This document shows, piece after piece, positions 1 through 6,739 of a stretch of 6,788 bases of DNA; the stretch's first letter is position 1; each line of letters begins with the position of its first letter. Both the position numbers and the translations under genes were made by a program. The stretch comes from Chitinophagaceae bacterium (lineage in GTDB: Bacteria > Bacteroidota > Bacteroidia > Chitinophagales > Chitinophagaceae): NCBI GenBank assembly GCA_003509845.1, contig DOMR01000219.1, forward strand, positions 1 to 6,788, given 5' to 3'. The notes under the pieces are model-generated. The model was not told the DNA's origin, ran no database searches, and saw only the letters and a program-made list of their open reading frames with translations.

Positions 1-559
1 TGATGAAGTGGTTGTCGCATACACAGAACAAATTCGCGGGCTTGTGGATGGTGGTGTGGATGTTATATTAATCGAAACCATCTTTGATACCTTGAATGCG
101 AAGGCCGCGATATTTGCAGTGAAAGAATTTTTCAGAAAACTATGCAAGCCGGAATTACCGATCATGATTAGTGGCACCATCACCGATGCATCCGGTCGTA
201 CTTTAAGTGGGCAAACATTAGCCGCATTTTATACCTCAGTTGCACATGCTAAACCATTAAGCGTTGGACTTAATTGCGCTTTAGGTGCACAGGAAATGCG
301 CAGTCATATTGAAGAACTTGCACAAATTGCCACCTGTTACACTTCGGCTTATCCCAATGCTGGATTGCCCAATGCCATGGGTGAATATGACGAAGCACCG
401 CATCAAACTGCACATTTCATTGAAGAGTGGGCAAAAAACAAATTTGTAAATATTGTGGGCGGCTGTTGTGGCACCACACCTGATCATATTAAACACATTG
501 CGGATAATGTAAAAAATATTACGCCAAGATTACTTCCAATTTTAGACCCAACCATTTAA
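1..559 (+). CDS. metH: Methionine synthase, homocysteine-binding (zinc) domain protein, 5'-truncated by the window
   Basis: This is the C-terminal part of a stand-alone homocysteine S-methyltransferase domain, equivalent to the N-terminal module of B12-dependent methionine synthase. In the cytoplasm it binds and activates homocysteine through zinc so that it can take the methyl group from methylcobalamin. The frame is open from position 2 (codons Asp, Glu, then GTG at 8), and that GTG is internal rather than a start. Visible hallmarks are the barrel segment LIETIFDTLNAKAA, the NCALG motif (Cys codon 275-277) and GGCCGT (Cys codons 464-469). Those three cysteines match the zinc ligands of E. 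coli MetH (Cys247, Cys310, Cys311). The family domain is about 330-350 residues, so roughly 150 residues lie upstream of the window. The gene stops with TAA at 557-559, and the rest of MetH starts 3 nt later in the same frame, implying co-transcription. Any cobalamin riboswitch would lie outside the window. Confidence 0.95.
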   Translation, partial: DEVVVAYTEQIRGLVDGGVDVILIETIFDTLNAKAAIFAVKEFFRKLCKPELPIMISGTITDASGRTLSGQTLAAFYTSVAHAKPLSVGLNCALGAQEMRSHIEELAQIATCYTSAYPNAGLPNAMGEYDEAPHQTAHFIEEWAKNKFVNIVGGCCGTTPDHIKHIADNVKNITPRLLPILDPTI

Positions 560-562
560 ATT

Positions 563-3274
563 ATGAGCGACGAAATAATACATATTAAACCTTATTTACG
601 ATTAGCAGGATTAGAACCTTTAGTGATTCGTCCCGAAACTAATTTTGTGAATGTTGGGGAGCGAACCAATGTAACTGGCTCTAAAAAATTTGCACGCCTT
701 ATTAAGGAAAATAAATATGAAGAGGCATTATCTGTGGCAAGAAGCCAGGTAGAAAATGGCGCGCAAATCATTGATATCAATATGGATGACGCCTTATTAG
801 AAGGTGTATTAGCAATGACTACTTTTTTGAACTTAGTGCAAAGTGAGCCAGATATTGCTAAAATTCCTATCATGATTGATAGTTCAAAATTTGAAATTAT
901 TGAAGCAGGATTAAAATGTGTGCAAGGAAAATGTATTGTGAACTCTATTTCCATGAAGGAAGGAGAAGCTAAATTTATTGAACAGGCCTATATCTGTAAA
1001 GCCTATGGTGCCGCAGTTATTGTAATGGCATTTGATGAAAAAGGACAAGCAGATACCAAGGACCGAAAGATTGAAATTTGTTCGCGCGCATATAAAATTT
1101 TAGTGGAGCAAGTTGGTTTTGATCCGCAGGACATCATTTTCGATCCCAATATTTTCGCGGTAGCCACTGGTATTGAAGAACATAATAATTATGCAGTTGA
1201 CTTTATTGAAGCGACGCGTGTTATTAAACAACAAATGCCATTAGCGAAAGTAAGTGGTGGTGTATCCAATGTATCATTTTCATTTAGAGGAAATGATGCA
1301 GTACGTGAAGCAATACATGCCGTATTTTTATTCCACGCCGTTAAAGCGGGTATGGATATGGGTATTGTAAATGCAGGTCAGTTGGAAGTGTATGATGAAA
1401 TTGAACCCACATTAAGAAACTTATGCGAGGATGTTATTTTAAATAGGAACAATGATAATAATGAAGCAACCGAAGCATTAATTCAATATGCAGATACTGT
1501 TAAAGCGAAAGGAAAGGTGGAAGTTAAAAGTGCCGCATGGCGCGAAGGCACTGTTGAAGAAAGATTAGCGCATTCATTAATTAATGGTATTACTGATTTT
1601 ATTGATGCGGATACCGAGGAAGCAAGATTACAATATAGCGAACCCTTAGAAGTAATCGAAGGACCTTTAATGGCGGGCATGAATCAAGTGGGTGACTTAT
1701 TTGGATCTGGAAAAATGTTTTTGCCACAGGTGGTAAAAAGTGCAAGGGTAATGAAAAAAAGTGTGGCCGTATTAACCCCATTTATTGAAGCAGAAAAAGA
1801 AAGAAAAAAATTAGCGTCCATTAATCCAAATGGCATCAGCAAAGGTCCTGCTAAAATATTATTAGCTACTGTTAAAGGAGATGTACATGATATTGGCAAA
1901 AATATTGTGGGTGTGGTACTTGGATGTAATGGCTATGAAATTATTGATTTAGGTGTCATGGTTGCTGCAGACAAAATTTTAACGGAAGCGCAAAAGCAAG
2001 AAGTAGACATTATTGGATTGAGCGGATTAATTACGCCTTCCTTAGATGAGATGGTGTATATCGCCAAAGAAATGAAAAGAAGAGGAATGAATATTCCTTT
2101 GATGATTGGTGGTGCGACTACCTCACGAATGCATACGGCAGTAAAAATTGCACCCGAATATCAGGATGGGGTGGTACATGTACTCGATGCGTCCAGAAGT
2201 GTAACCGTAGCAGGTTCTTTATTAAATAAAGATCAAAAAGCACCGTTCTTAAAAGAATTAGAATCCGCCTATACTGCTTTAAAATTTGATTTTGATAATA
2301 AAAAAACGACAAAGCAATCTCTTGCATACACAGATGCATTAAAAAACAAAGCACCCATTGATTGGAGTGCATTCCAAGTAACTGCACCAAGCTTTACTGG
2401 AAACAAAGCCATTGTAATTGATGACTTGTCCGTACTTGTTGAATACATTGATTGGAAACCATTTTTTATTGCCTGGGAATTACATGGTAATTTCCCTGCC
2501 ATCTTAACAGATGAAAAAGTGGGAGAGGTAGCAAGTAAATTATATGATGATGCTAGGGCCTTATTAAATAAAATTGTGAGCGAAAAATGGTTGACAGCCA
2601 AAGGCGCTGTCGGATTTTGGCCAGCAAAGGCAATAGAAGATGATGTCATCCTCGAAAACGCTGGGGAATCAGTTGCCTTACATTTTTTAAGACAGCAGGC
2701 TAAAAAAGCGGAAGGCCAAACCAACTTTTCTTTGGCCGACTTTATTTGTCCAGCCAATGAAAATAAAAAAGATTACATCGGCGCTTTTGCTGTCACCATT
2801 CATGGTATAGAAAAACACATCAAAGCATTTGAAGAAAATTTAGACGACTACAATAAAATTATTTTACAAGCATTGGCCGATCGTTTGGCGGAAGCATTTG
2901 CGGAATACTTGCACGTTAAAACAAGAAAAGAATATTGGGGATATGCTGCAGATGAAACACTGACGAATGAATCATTGATTAGTGAACAATACCAAGGCAT
3001 TCGTCCAGCACCGGGTTACCCTGCTTGTCCAGATCATACTGAAAAATATACCCTATTTAATTTATTAGATGCCGAGCAACATACAGGCATAACCTTAACA
3101 GAAAGTTTGGCGATGTATCCAGCTTCTAGTGTTTGCGGTTGGTATTTCGCACATCCACAAAGTCAATATTTTGGATTGGGTAAAATTCAACAGGATCAAG
3201 TGGTTGATTATGCAAAAAGAAAAGATAAGCCATTAGAATATATCACAAGATGGTTACAGCCTGTGATTGATTAA
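563..3274 (+). CDS. metH: Methionine synthase, folate-, cobalamin- and AdoMet-binding domains
   Basis: This 903-residue protein holds every MetH module except the homocysteine domain. It moves the methyl group from 5-methyl-tetrahydrofolate to cob(I)alamin and reactivates oxidised cobalamin with AdoMet. Domain order: pterin-binding barrel at about residues 22-290 (FVNVGERTNVTGS at 28-40, DINMDD at 71-76, IDSSKFE at 105-111); four-helix cap at about 330-410; cobalamin-binding Rossmann domain at about 428-560 with DVHDIG at 440-445, where His442 is the expected axial cobalt ligand, plus Ser487/Ser493 in the GLSGLITPS stretch and GGATTS at 516-521; activation domain at about 600-900 with YIDWKPFF, the DRLAEAFAEYLH helix (773-784) and RPAPGYPACPDHTEK at 814-828. 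By position these keep the AdoMet contacts known in E. coli (Asp, Glu777, Arg814, Tyr819). Together with the upstream gene, the total is close to the roughly 1230 residues of one-piece MetH. There is no Shine-Dalgarno sequence; the start lies 3 nt after the previous stop, so translational coupling is likely. No key motif is missing. Confidence 0.97.
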   Translation: MSDEIIHIKPYLRLAGLEPLVIRPETNFVNVGERTNVTGSKKFARLIKENKYEEALSVARSQVENGAQIIDINMDDALLEGVLAMTTFLNLVQSEPDIAKIPIMIDSSKFEIIEAGLKCVQGKCIVNSISMKEGEAKFIEQAYICKAYGAAVIVMAFDEKGQADTKDRKIEICSRAYKILVEQVGFDPQDIIFDPNIFAVATGIEEHNNYAVDFIEATRVIKQQMPLAKVSGGVSNVSFSFRGNDAVREAIHAVFLFHAVKAGMDMGIVNAGQLEVYDEIEPTLRNLCEDVILNRNNDNNEATEALIQYADTVKAKGKVEVKSAAWREGTVEERLAHSLINGITDFIDADTEEARLQYSEPLEVIEGPLMAGMNQVGDLFGSGKMFLPQVVKSARVMKKSVAVLTPFIEAEKERKKLASINPNGISKGPAKILLATVKGDVHDIGKNIVGVVLGCNGYEIIDLGVMVAADKILTEAQKQEVDIIGLSGLITPSLDEMVYIAKEMKRRGMNIPLMIGGATTSRMHTAVKIAPEYQDGVVHVLDASRSVTVAGSLLNKDQKAPFLKELESAYTALKFDFDNKKTTKQSLAYTDALKNKAPIDWSAFQVTAPSFTGNKAIVIDDLSVLVEYIDWKPFFIAWELHGNFPAILTDEKVGEVASKLYDDARALLNKIVSEKWLTAKGAVGFWPAKAIEDDVILENAGESVALHFLRQQAKKAEGQTNFSLADFICPANENKKDYIGAFAVTIHGIEKHIKAFEENLDDYNKIILQALADRLAEAFAEYLHVKTRKEYWGYAADETLTNESLISEQYQGIRPAPGYPACPDHTEKYTLFNLLDAEQHTGITLTESLAMYPASSVCGWYFAHPQSQYFGLGKIQQDQVVDYAKRKDKPLEYITRWLQPVID

Positions 3275-3277
3275 TTT

Positions 3278-4015
3278 TTATACTTTCTCAAACAACCACC
3301 ACAAGCGTTTACGCGGCTTAACAATATAATGTTTGTTAACGTAAGTGCTAATATGGTGTATCGCTTCCTCGCAACTATCCGTAAATAGCACAAACTTTTT
3401 ATCTTCAGGCGAGATAGTTCCTTCTTGAATCATGTGTTCCATCCAATGCTGAAATGGTTGATAAAATTGACGCCCCATCACCACAATGGGAAAATCATTA
3501 ATCACTTTTGTTTGTGCTAAAGTTAATGTTTCAAAAAATTCATCCTGTGTACCAAAGCCACCAGGCATAATTACAAATGCATAAGAATATTTAACCAACA
3601 AAACTTTACGAATAAAAAAGTAAGTGAAGGTGATTGATTTTTGTACATAAGGATTAGGTTCTTGTTCAAAGGGTAGCTTTATATTACAACCAATGGATTT
3701 GCCACCATTTTCGAAAGCCCCTCTATTTGCAGCTTCCATAATTCCAGGACCACCACCCGTCATGGTTACAAACCCTAATGCTGCAATTTTTTTTCCCATC
3801 TCCCTAGCTTGAATATAATAAGGATGATCTTCCTTAAAACGCGCCGAACCGAAAACAGTTATACAGGGTCCAACAAAATGCAATGCCCTAAACCCTTTGA
3901 TAAACTCTTTAAATATTTGAAAGGCAAATAAAAACTCATTAATTCTTGGTTTTGGTCCTTCTAACTCGTATGATTTCGTAGCTGGAATGATACGTTTTTG
4001 TGAAAAATTAGCCAT
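3278..4015 (-). CDS. LOG-family (TIGR00730) Rossmann-fold protein
   Basis: This 245-residue cytoplasmic protein belongs to the lysine-decarboxylase-like/LOG family. Characterised members are phosphoribohydrolases that release a base from nucleoside 5'-monophosphates, including cytokinin precursors; the old 'lysine decarboxylase' label is misleading. Signature motifs are clear: ITVFGSAR at residues 52-59, TGGGPGIMEAANRG at 86-99 and PGGFGTQDE at 151-159 (the PGGxGTxxE catalytic/nucleotide motif). An N-terminal stretch of about 48 residues rich in Phe and Lys precedes the Rossmann core, as in the longer bacterial members, and the C-terminus is basic and aromatic (RKRLWWLFEKV). The start at 4015 is favoured because the next upstream ATG is followed at once by TAG. 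The gene converges on metH with 3 nt between stop codons and diverges from the exported-protein gene at 4113. The family call is secure; the natural substrate cannot be read from sequence. Confidence 0.93.
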   Translation of the reverse strand: MANFSQKRIIPATKSYELEGPKPRINEFLFAFQIFKEFIKGFRALHFVGPCITVFGSARFKEDHPYYIQAREMGKKIAALGFVTMTGGGPGIMEAANRGAFENGGKSIGCNIKLPFEQEPNPYVQKSITFTYFFIRKVLLVKYSYAFVIMPGGFGTQDEFFETLTLAQTKVINDFPIVVMGRQFYQPFQHWMEHMIQEGTISPEDKKFVLFTDSCEEAIHHISTYVNKHYIVKPRKRLWWLFEKV

Positions 4016-4050
4016 AACTACATTTTATTTAATTCCTATTAAAGTTAACG

Positions 4051-4058
4051 CAAATAAA
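4051..4058 (-). promoter_or_regulatory. Possible -7 element for the LOG-family gene
   Basis: Read on the minus strand the sequence is TTTATTTG, 7 of 8 matches to the Bacteroidota -7 consensus TAnnTTTG, about 35 nt upstream of the ATG at 4015. No clear TTTG-type -33 partner was found at the usual spacing. A second 7-of-8 candidate, TAACTTTA on the minus strand (4040-4047), competes with it. The call rests on the motif and on the need for a promoter in this divergent gap. Confidence 0.3.
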
Positions 4059-4066
4059 GAACTCGG

Positions 4067-4082
4067 GTTATTTAAAAATAAC
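4067..4082. repeat. Short perfect inverted repeat beside the divergent promoter
   Basis: GTTATTT (4067-4073) and AAATAAC (4076-4082) are perfect reverse complements separated by AA. The repeat ends one base before the TAAATTTG element, roughly where a regulator or sigma factor would contact DNA. A small dimeric DNA-binding protein could use such a site. The arms are very AT-rich, however, and a 7-bp match of this kind can arise by chance in this genome. Confidence 0.35.
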
Positions 4083-4090
4083 TAAATTTG
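4083..4090 (+). promoter_or_regulatory. Bacteroidota-type -7 promoter element for the 4113-6576 operon
   Basis: TAAATTTG matches the Bacteroidota primary-sigma -7 consensus TAnnTTTG exactly. Transcription would begin near 4096-4098, leaving a leader of only about 15 nt before the ATG at 4113. No TTTG-like -33 element is evident 19-21 bp upstream, where the sequence is around ACTCGGG. It is the only good plus-strand match in the divergent gap and probably drives the exported-protein, xth and DUF4286 genes together. Confidence 0.5.
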
Positions 4091-4112
4091 AATACCTAGT
4101 TTATTAAACCAC

Positions 4113-5483
4113 ATGAAGACTGTTTTTAAATATGTTGCCTCACTTTTATTACCATTAATTGTGATTATAACACATGCACAATCAAAGGTCGTGGTGGAGC
4201 AAATACAGTCGTATTCCATGGTTTCGCCCACTGCAAATTACTGGCAGCTTCCCAATGATATTAACCCGCTTTTAGCCGCACTAGATTCTGGATTGTTTAA
4301 GCAAATTAATTTAATCAGAGACAAAAATTACAAAACCACCGCATTACAATTATCCAAACAAAACCAAATTGGAAAAATAACCATTGACTGGTCCCGCAGT
4401 GCGAATAGTAATTTTCATGCGTATGTTGAACTTTACGAAATGAGTCCCGAATTTGTAATTCAAAATAAGTTAGCGCAAATTCCACCATCTAAATTTGATA
4501 GCATTAGTTCCGTTTGGTATATCTCCTGTAACATTTATAACCAACGTAGAGAAACTATTTTCAAGAAAACTATTTTATTGAGTATGATGCCAACTAAAAG
4601 TATTGGCATGGGTTACGCCATTGACATACCTGCAAGCACGCCTGCTTTTATTTTCAAAGCAATACAAAAAGGGATCAGTCTTGTTTCGCCAAATATTGAT
4701 GACATGGAATATATTGAAGCAAAAGTGCCTGCCGCCTATGCCACCGATAATTTTTGGATGCCATTTTTACACAATGAAAGTAGAATACAATTTGACACGA
4801 GTAAACCTTTTATAAGTTATAACAACAGCATCGGCTTGCAATTATTAAGAACGCCGCCTGCGCAGATGAATAAAATTAATCAACGCGACAAATCAATCAA
4901 TAACCCATATTTCGACATGCTCCCCGTTATCAAAAAAAGATTAGGTAGCAGTGTGAACGAATATTACCATGTTTTGCAGCCTTTAAGGGATGTGAATCGT
5001 GATTTGGATTACAATATTGTCGCCTATCTTGAATTAAATTTAAGTCCAAATGATTCCGAAGGAAGCAGGTCTCCAATCATTTTTTTACCGGGCAATATGC
5101 ACACCATTTTTTTAGACCAGGATAGCATCGGTTCATTTAGTGTAGAAGAAACAGTTGTTGAAAAAGATAAGTTTTTCAATTTGAATGAACTATTTAATGG
5201 GCTCGATAGCACGAAGAAATATAATATTGGTACGCTTTATGAAAAAAGAAAAATTATTTCAGCCAAATCAATCGAAGGAAATTTTAAATCTTATAAGTTT
5301 AAATTATTAATTAATTACGCAAATAATTTGAAAACTATTTTTATTAATGATAAAATGGTCATAGTTGCAGAAGGCCGAAATAAACCTTTTCAAATGGTTG
5401 CGGCTGATACAGAAGTAGATGCAGAGATAAAAAATTTTTTATTACAGATGTCTTTTAGTGAAATCTTTCAAATGCCTTATTAG
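4113..5483 (+). CDS. Exported protein of unknown function
   Basis: I do not recognise this 456-residue protein. It opens with a typical Sec signal peptide: Lys residues at 2 and 6, a hydrophobic core at about 8-19 (VASLLLPLIVII), then THAQS with cleavage probably after Ala22. There is no lipobox cysteine, so the mature protein should be periplasmic or surface-released. No further transmembrane segment is evident. The mature chain is rich in Asn, Ile, Lys and Ser, has one cysteine (Cys139), and alternates short hydrophobic and polar stretches, suggesting beta-rich folding. It lacks the gliding/T9SS C-terminal sorting domain, and no SusD, peptidase, glycosidase or TPR motif was seen. Two stretches resemble each other in tone (about 100-160 and 300-350, each with YVELY- or YLELN-like strands), but not strongly enough to call a repeat. 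The gene is first in a probable operon, 12 nt before xth. It is probably a lineage-restricted family. Confidence 0.85.
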   Translation: MKTVFKYVASLLLPLIVIITHAQSKVVVEQIQSYSMVSPTANYWQLPNDINPLLAALDSGLFKQINLIRDKNYKTTALQLSKQNQIGKITIDWSRSANSNFHAYVELYEMSPEFVIQNKLAQIPPSKFDSISSVWYISCNIYNQRRETIFKKTILLSMMPTKSIGMGYAIDIPASTPAFIFKAIQKGISLVSPNIDDMEYIEAKVPAAYATDNFWMPFLHNESRIQFDTSKPFISYNNSIGLQLLRTPPAQMNKINQRDKSINNPYFDMLPVIKKRLGSSVNEYYHVLQPLRDVNRDLDYNIVAYLELNLSPNDSEGSRSPIIFLPGNMHTIFLDQDSIGSFSVEETVVEKDKFFNLNELFNGLDSTKKYNIGTLYEKRKIISAKSIEGNFKSYKFKLLINYANNLKTIFINDKMVIVAEGRNKPFQMVAADTEVDAEIKNFLLQMSFSEIFQMPY

Positions 5484-5495
5484 GCTTTATATACA

Positions 5496-6266
5496 ATGAT
5501 GAAAATAGTAAGTTATAATGTGAATGGTATTCGAGCAGCAATTAAAAAGGGGCTCATTGATTGGTTGACTGAATACCCGGTGGATATTTTTTGTGTACAG
5601 GAAACAAAAGCGAATCAAGAAGATGTTGATTTATCCCTATTTACTGCATTAGGTTACCATGTGTCTTGGTATTCAGCGCAAAAAAAAGGCTATAGCGGCG
5701 TGGCTATTTTTAGTAAAACAAAACCAGATAAAGTTAGTTTCGGGAATGGCTATACATTAAGCGATTTCGAAGGCAGGGTGGTTCGAGTGGATATGGGTGA
5801 CTTAACCATTGTGAATGCATATTTTCCATCAGGCACTAGTGGGGAGGAAAGACAAACCTACAAATACCAATGGTTGGATGAAATGCATCTTTGGTTGCAG
5901 GAATTAAGAAAAGAAAGACCCAATATAATTTTAGCAGGTGATTATAATATCGCCTATCGCGATATTGATATTCATGATCCAAAGGGAAATAAAAAATCAT
6001 CTGGATTTTTGCCTGAAGAAAAACAGTGGATGGAATCTTTTTTAGAAAATGGCTGGGTGGATAGTTTTAGAAAAATAAATCCGACCACGGTTTGCGCTTA
6101 TTCTTGGTGGAGCCAACGCTTTCCAAGTGTGCGCCTGCAAAACAAAGGCTGGCGGATTGATTATTTGTGTACCACGGATGCTATTGCTGATCGCATCATT
6201 AACGCTAGCATCTTGCCTTTGGTAAAACATAGCGATCACTGTCCAATAGTACTTGACCTAAAATAA
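5496..6266 (+). CDS. xth: Exodeoxyribonuclease III / AP endonuclease
   Basis: This 256-residue enzyme of the exonuclease-endonuclease-phosphatase fold cleaves DNA 5' to abasic sites and trims 3' ends in base-excision repair. The family residues are all visible: SYNVNGIRA at 6-14 (Asn8, equivalent to E. coli Asn7), QETKA at 35-39 with metal-binding Glu36, NAYFPSG at 107-113 with Tyr109, AGDYNIA at 147-153 with catalytic Asp149 and Asn151, GWRIDYL at 218-224 with Asp222, and the terminal HSDHCP at 245-250 with Asp247-His248. Length is normal for the family (about 250-268). Two consecutive ATGs occur; the second, at 5499, gives MKIVSYNVNG, the usual family N-terminus, and may be the true start. 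There is no signal peptide, so it is cytoplasmic. It lies 12 nt after the exported-protein gene and 1 nt before the DUF4286 gene, so it is probably co-transcribed with both. Confidence 0.96.
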   Translation: MMKIVSYNVNGIRAAIKKGLIDWLTEYPVDIFCVQETKANQEDVDLSLFTALGYHVSWYSAQKKGYSGVAIFSKTKPDKVSFGNGYTLSDFEGRVVRVDMGDLTIVNAYFPSGTSGEERQTYKYQWLDEMHLWLQELRKERPNIILAGDYNIAYRDIDIHDPKGNKKSSGFLPEEKQWMESFLENGWVDSFRKINPTTVCAYSWWSQRFPSVRLQNKGWRIDYLCTTDAIADRIINASILPLVKHSDHCPIVLDLK

Positions 6267-6267
6267 A

Positions 6268-6576
6268 ATGAATATGCAGGTTTGTAATATTAGCTTTCAA
6301 TTAAACCCCGCCATTCAACCCGCATGGCTAATTTGGATGAAAACAAATTTCATTTCGGATCTCATGGCTACAGGTTGTTTTATTGACCATAAGTTTTACC
6401 AATTAGAAGTGCCGGAGGATCAAAACCCCACCTTTACATTACAACTATATGCTGTCGATAAAACGCAGTTAAGTAAGTATCATACACAGTTTGCGGACAC
6501 CCTTATACTACAACTAAATAACAAATGGGGTGAGCAATGCTTGTATTTTAGTACAAATATGCAAATTGTGAATTGA
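6268..6576 (+). CDS. DUF4286 family protein
   Basis: This 102-residue cytoplasmic protein resembles the DUF4286 family, small Bacteroidota proteins of about 100 residues with no established role. Features typical of the family are an N-terminal beta strand (CNISFQLN), the helix WLIWMKTNFISDLMATGCF at about 20-38, a following strand (KFYQLEV), a central strand (TFTLQLYAV) and a late helix ending in the WGEQCLYFSTNMQIV strand. The pattern of alternating strands and helices suggests a small ferredoxin-like (dimeric alpha-beta barrel) fold; this is inference. The ATG at 6268 lies 1 nt after the xth stop. A second in-frame ATG (6274, codon 3) would give MQVCNISF and is equally possible. The close spacing suggests translational coupling to xth, but no functional link to DNA repair is known to me. 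Confidence 0.8.
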   Translation: MNMQVCNISFQLNPAIQPAWLIWMKTNFISDLMATGCFIDHKFYQLEVPEDQNPTFTLQLYAVDKTQLSKYHTQFADTLILQLNNKWGEQCLYFSTNMQIVN

Positions 6577-6578
6577 AT

Positions 6579-6698
6579 GTGGATATATTAAATGGCCGAA
6601 AACCGCTACAGGCCTATATTTCAGCAAATACATGTTTGAAACTCAATGACAGCAGGGCTTTACGTGATTTGATTTGTTTTATAAAAACAGTAAATTAA
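6579..6698 (+). CDS. Doubtful 39-codon ORF downstream of the DUF4286 gene
   Basis: A short frame is open from 6552 to the TAA at 6696-6698. GTG at 6579 (or TTG at 6573, overlapping the previous stop) could start a 39-41 residue peptide beginning VDILNGRKPLQAYISANTC. Its composition is protein-like, including a helix-like end (DSRALRDLICFIKTVN). It has no ATG start, no ribosome-binding site and no recognised homologue, and it is short enough to be chance. It could also be a remnant of a longer gene. It is listed because it fills most of an otherwise unassigned stretch. Confidence 0.15.
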   Translation: MDILNGRKPLQAYISANTCLKLNDSRALRDLICFIKTVN

Positions 6699-6710
6699 AG
6701 GCCATTTTGG

Positions 6711-6739
6711 ATGAAAACCTTGCTATTTAAGGGTTTCAT
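6711..6739. repeat. Hairpin-forming inverted repeat
   Basis: ATGAAAACCTT (6711-6721) pairs with AAGGGTTTCAT (6729-6739), leaving a 7-nt loop GCTATTT. Ten of the eleven positions pair, with one A/G mismatch. On the plus strand no T-tract follows, and on the minus strand the downstream sequence is CCAAAATGGCC, so it does not look like an intrinsic terminator on either strand. Both candidate start codons of the gene entering at the right edge lie in or at the end of the arms, so an effect on translation is conceivable. Confidence 0.4.

Noticed and set aside
1..559. GTG at position 8 as the true start of the first gene
   Set aside because: The frame is already open at the window edge and the product lacks the N-terminal half of the homocysteine-methyltransferase barrel, so the GTG is an internal Val codon of a gene that begins upstream.
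2269..2757. 162-codon minus-strand ORF inside metH
   Set aside because: It lies antisense to the strongly conserved cobalamin/activation region, has no recognisable motif, and is a reading-frame shadow of the real gene. The shorter antisense ORFs at 281-496, 592-954, 1483-1899, 2118-2390, 5024-5212 and 6042-6239 are rejected for the same reason.
3242..3267. Possible terminator stem ATCACA/TGTGAT at the end of metH
   Set aside because: The stem is only 6 bp with a 14-nt loop, lies entirely within the metH coding sequence, and is followed by a mixed AT stretch rather than a clean T-tract.
4603..4815. 70-codon plus-strand ORF inside the exported-protein gene
   Set aside because: It overlaps a complete 456-residue frame that has a signal peptide and its own promoter candidate; its composition is unremarkable and there is no sign of a frameshift.
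6591..6706. AATGGCC (6591-6597) and GGCCATT (6700-6706) considered as ends of a small mobile element or attachment site
   Set aside because: Seven matching bases about 100 nt apart with no target duplication or extended similarity is within chance expectation.
6711..6739. Hairpin considered as a rho-independent terminator for the DUF4286 operon
   Set aside because: The stem is AT-rich and followed by GGGTCATG on the plus strand, so the required T-tract is missing; the minus strand lacks one as well.
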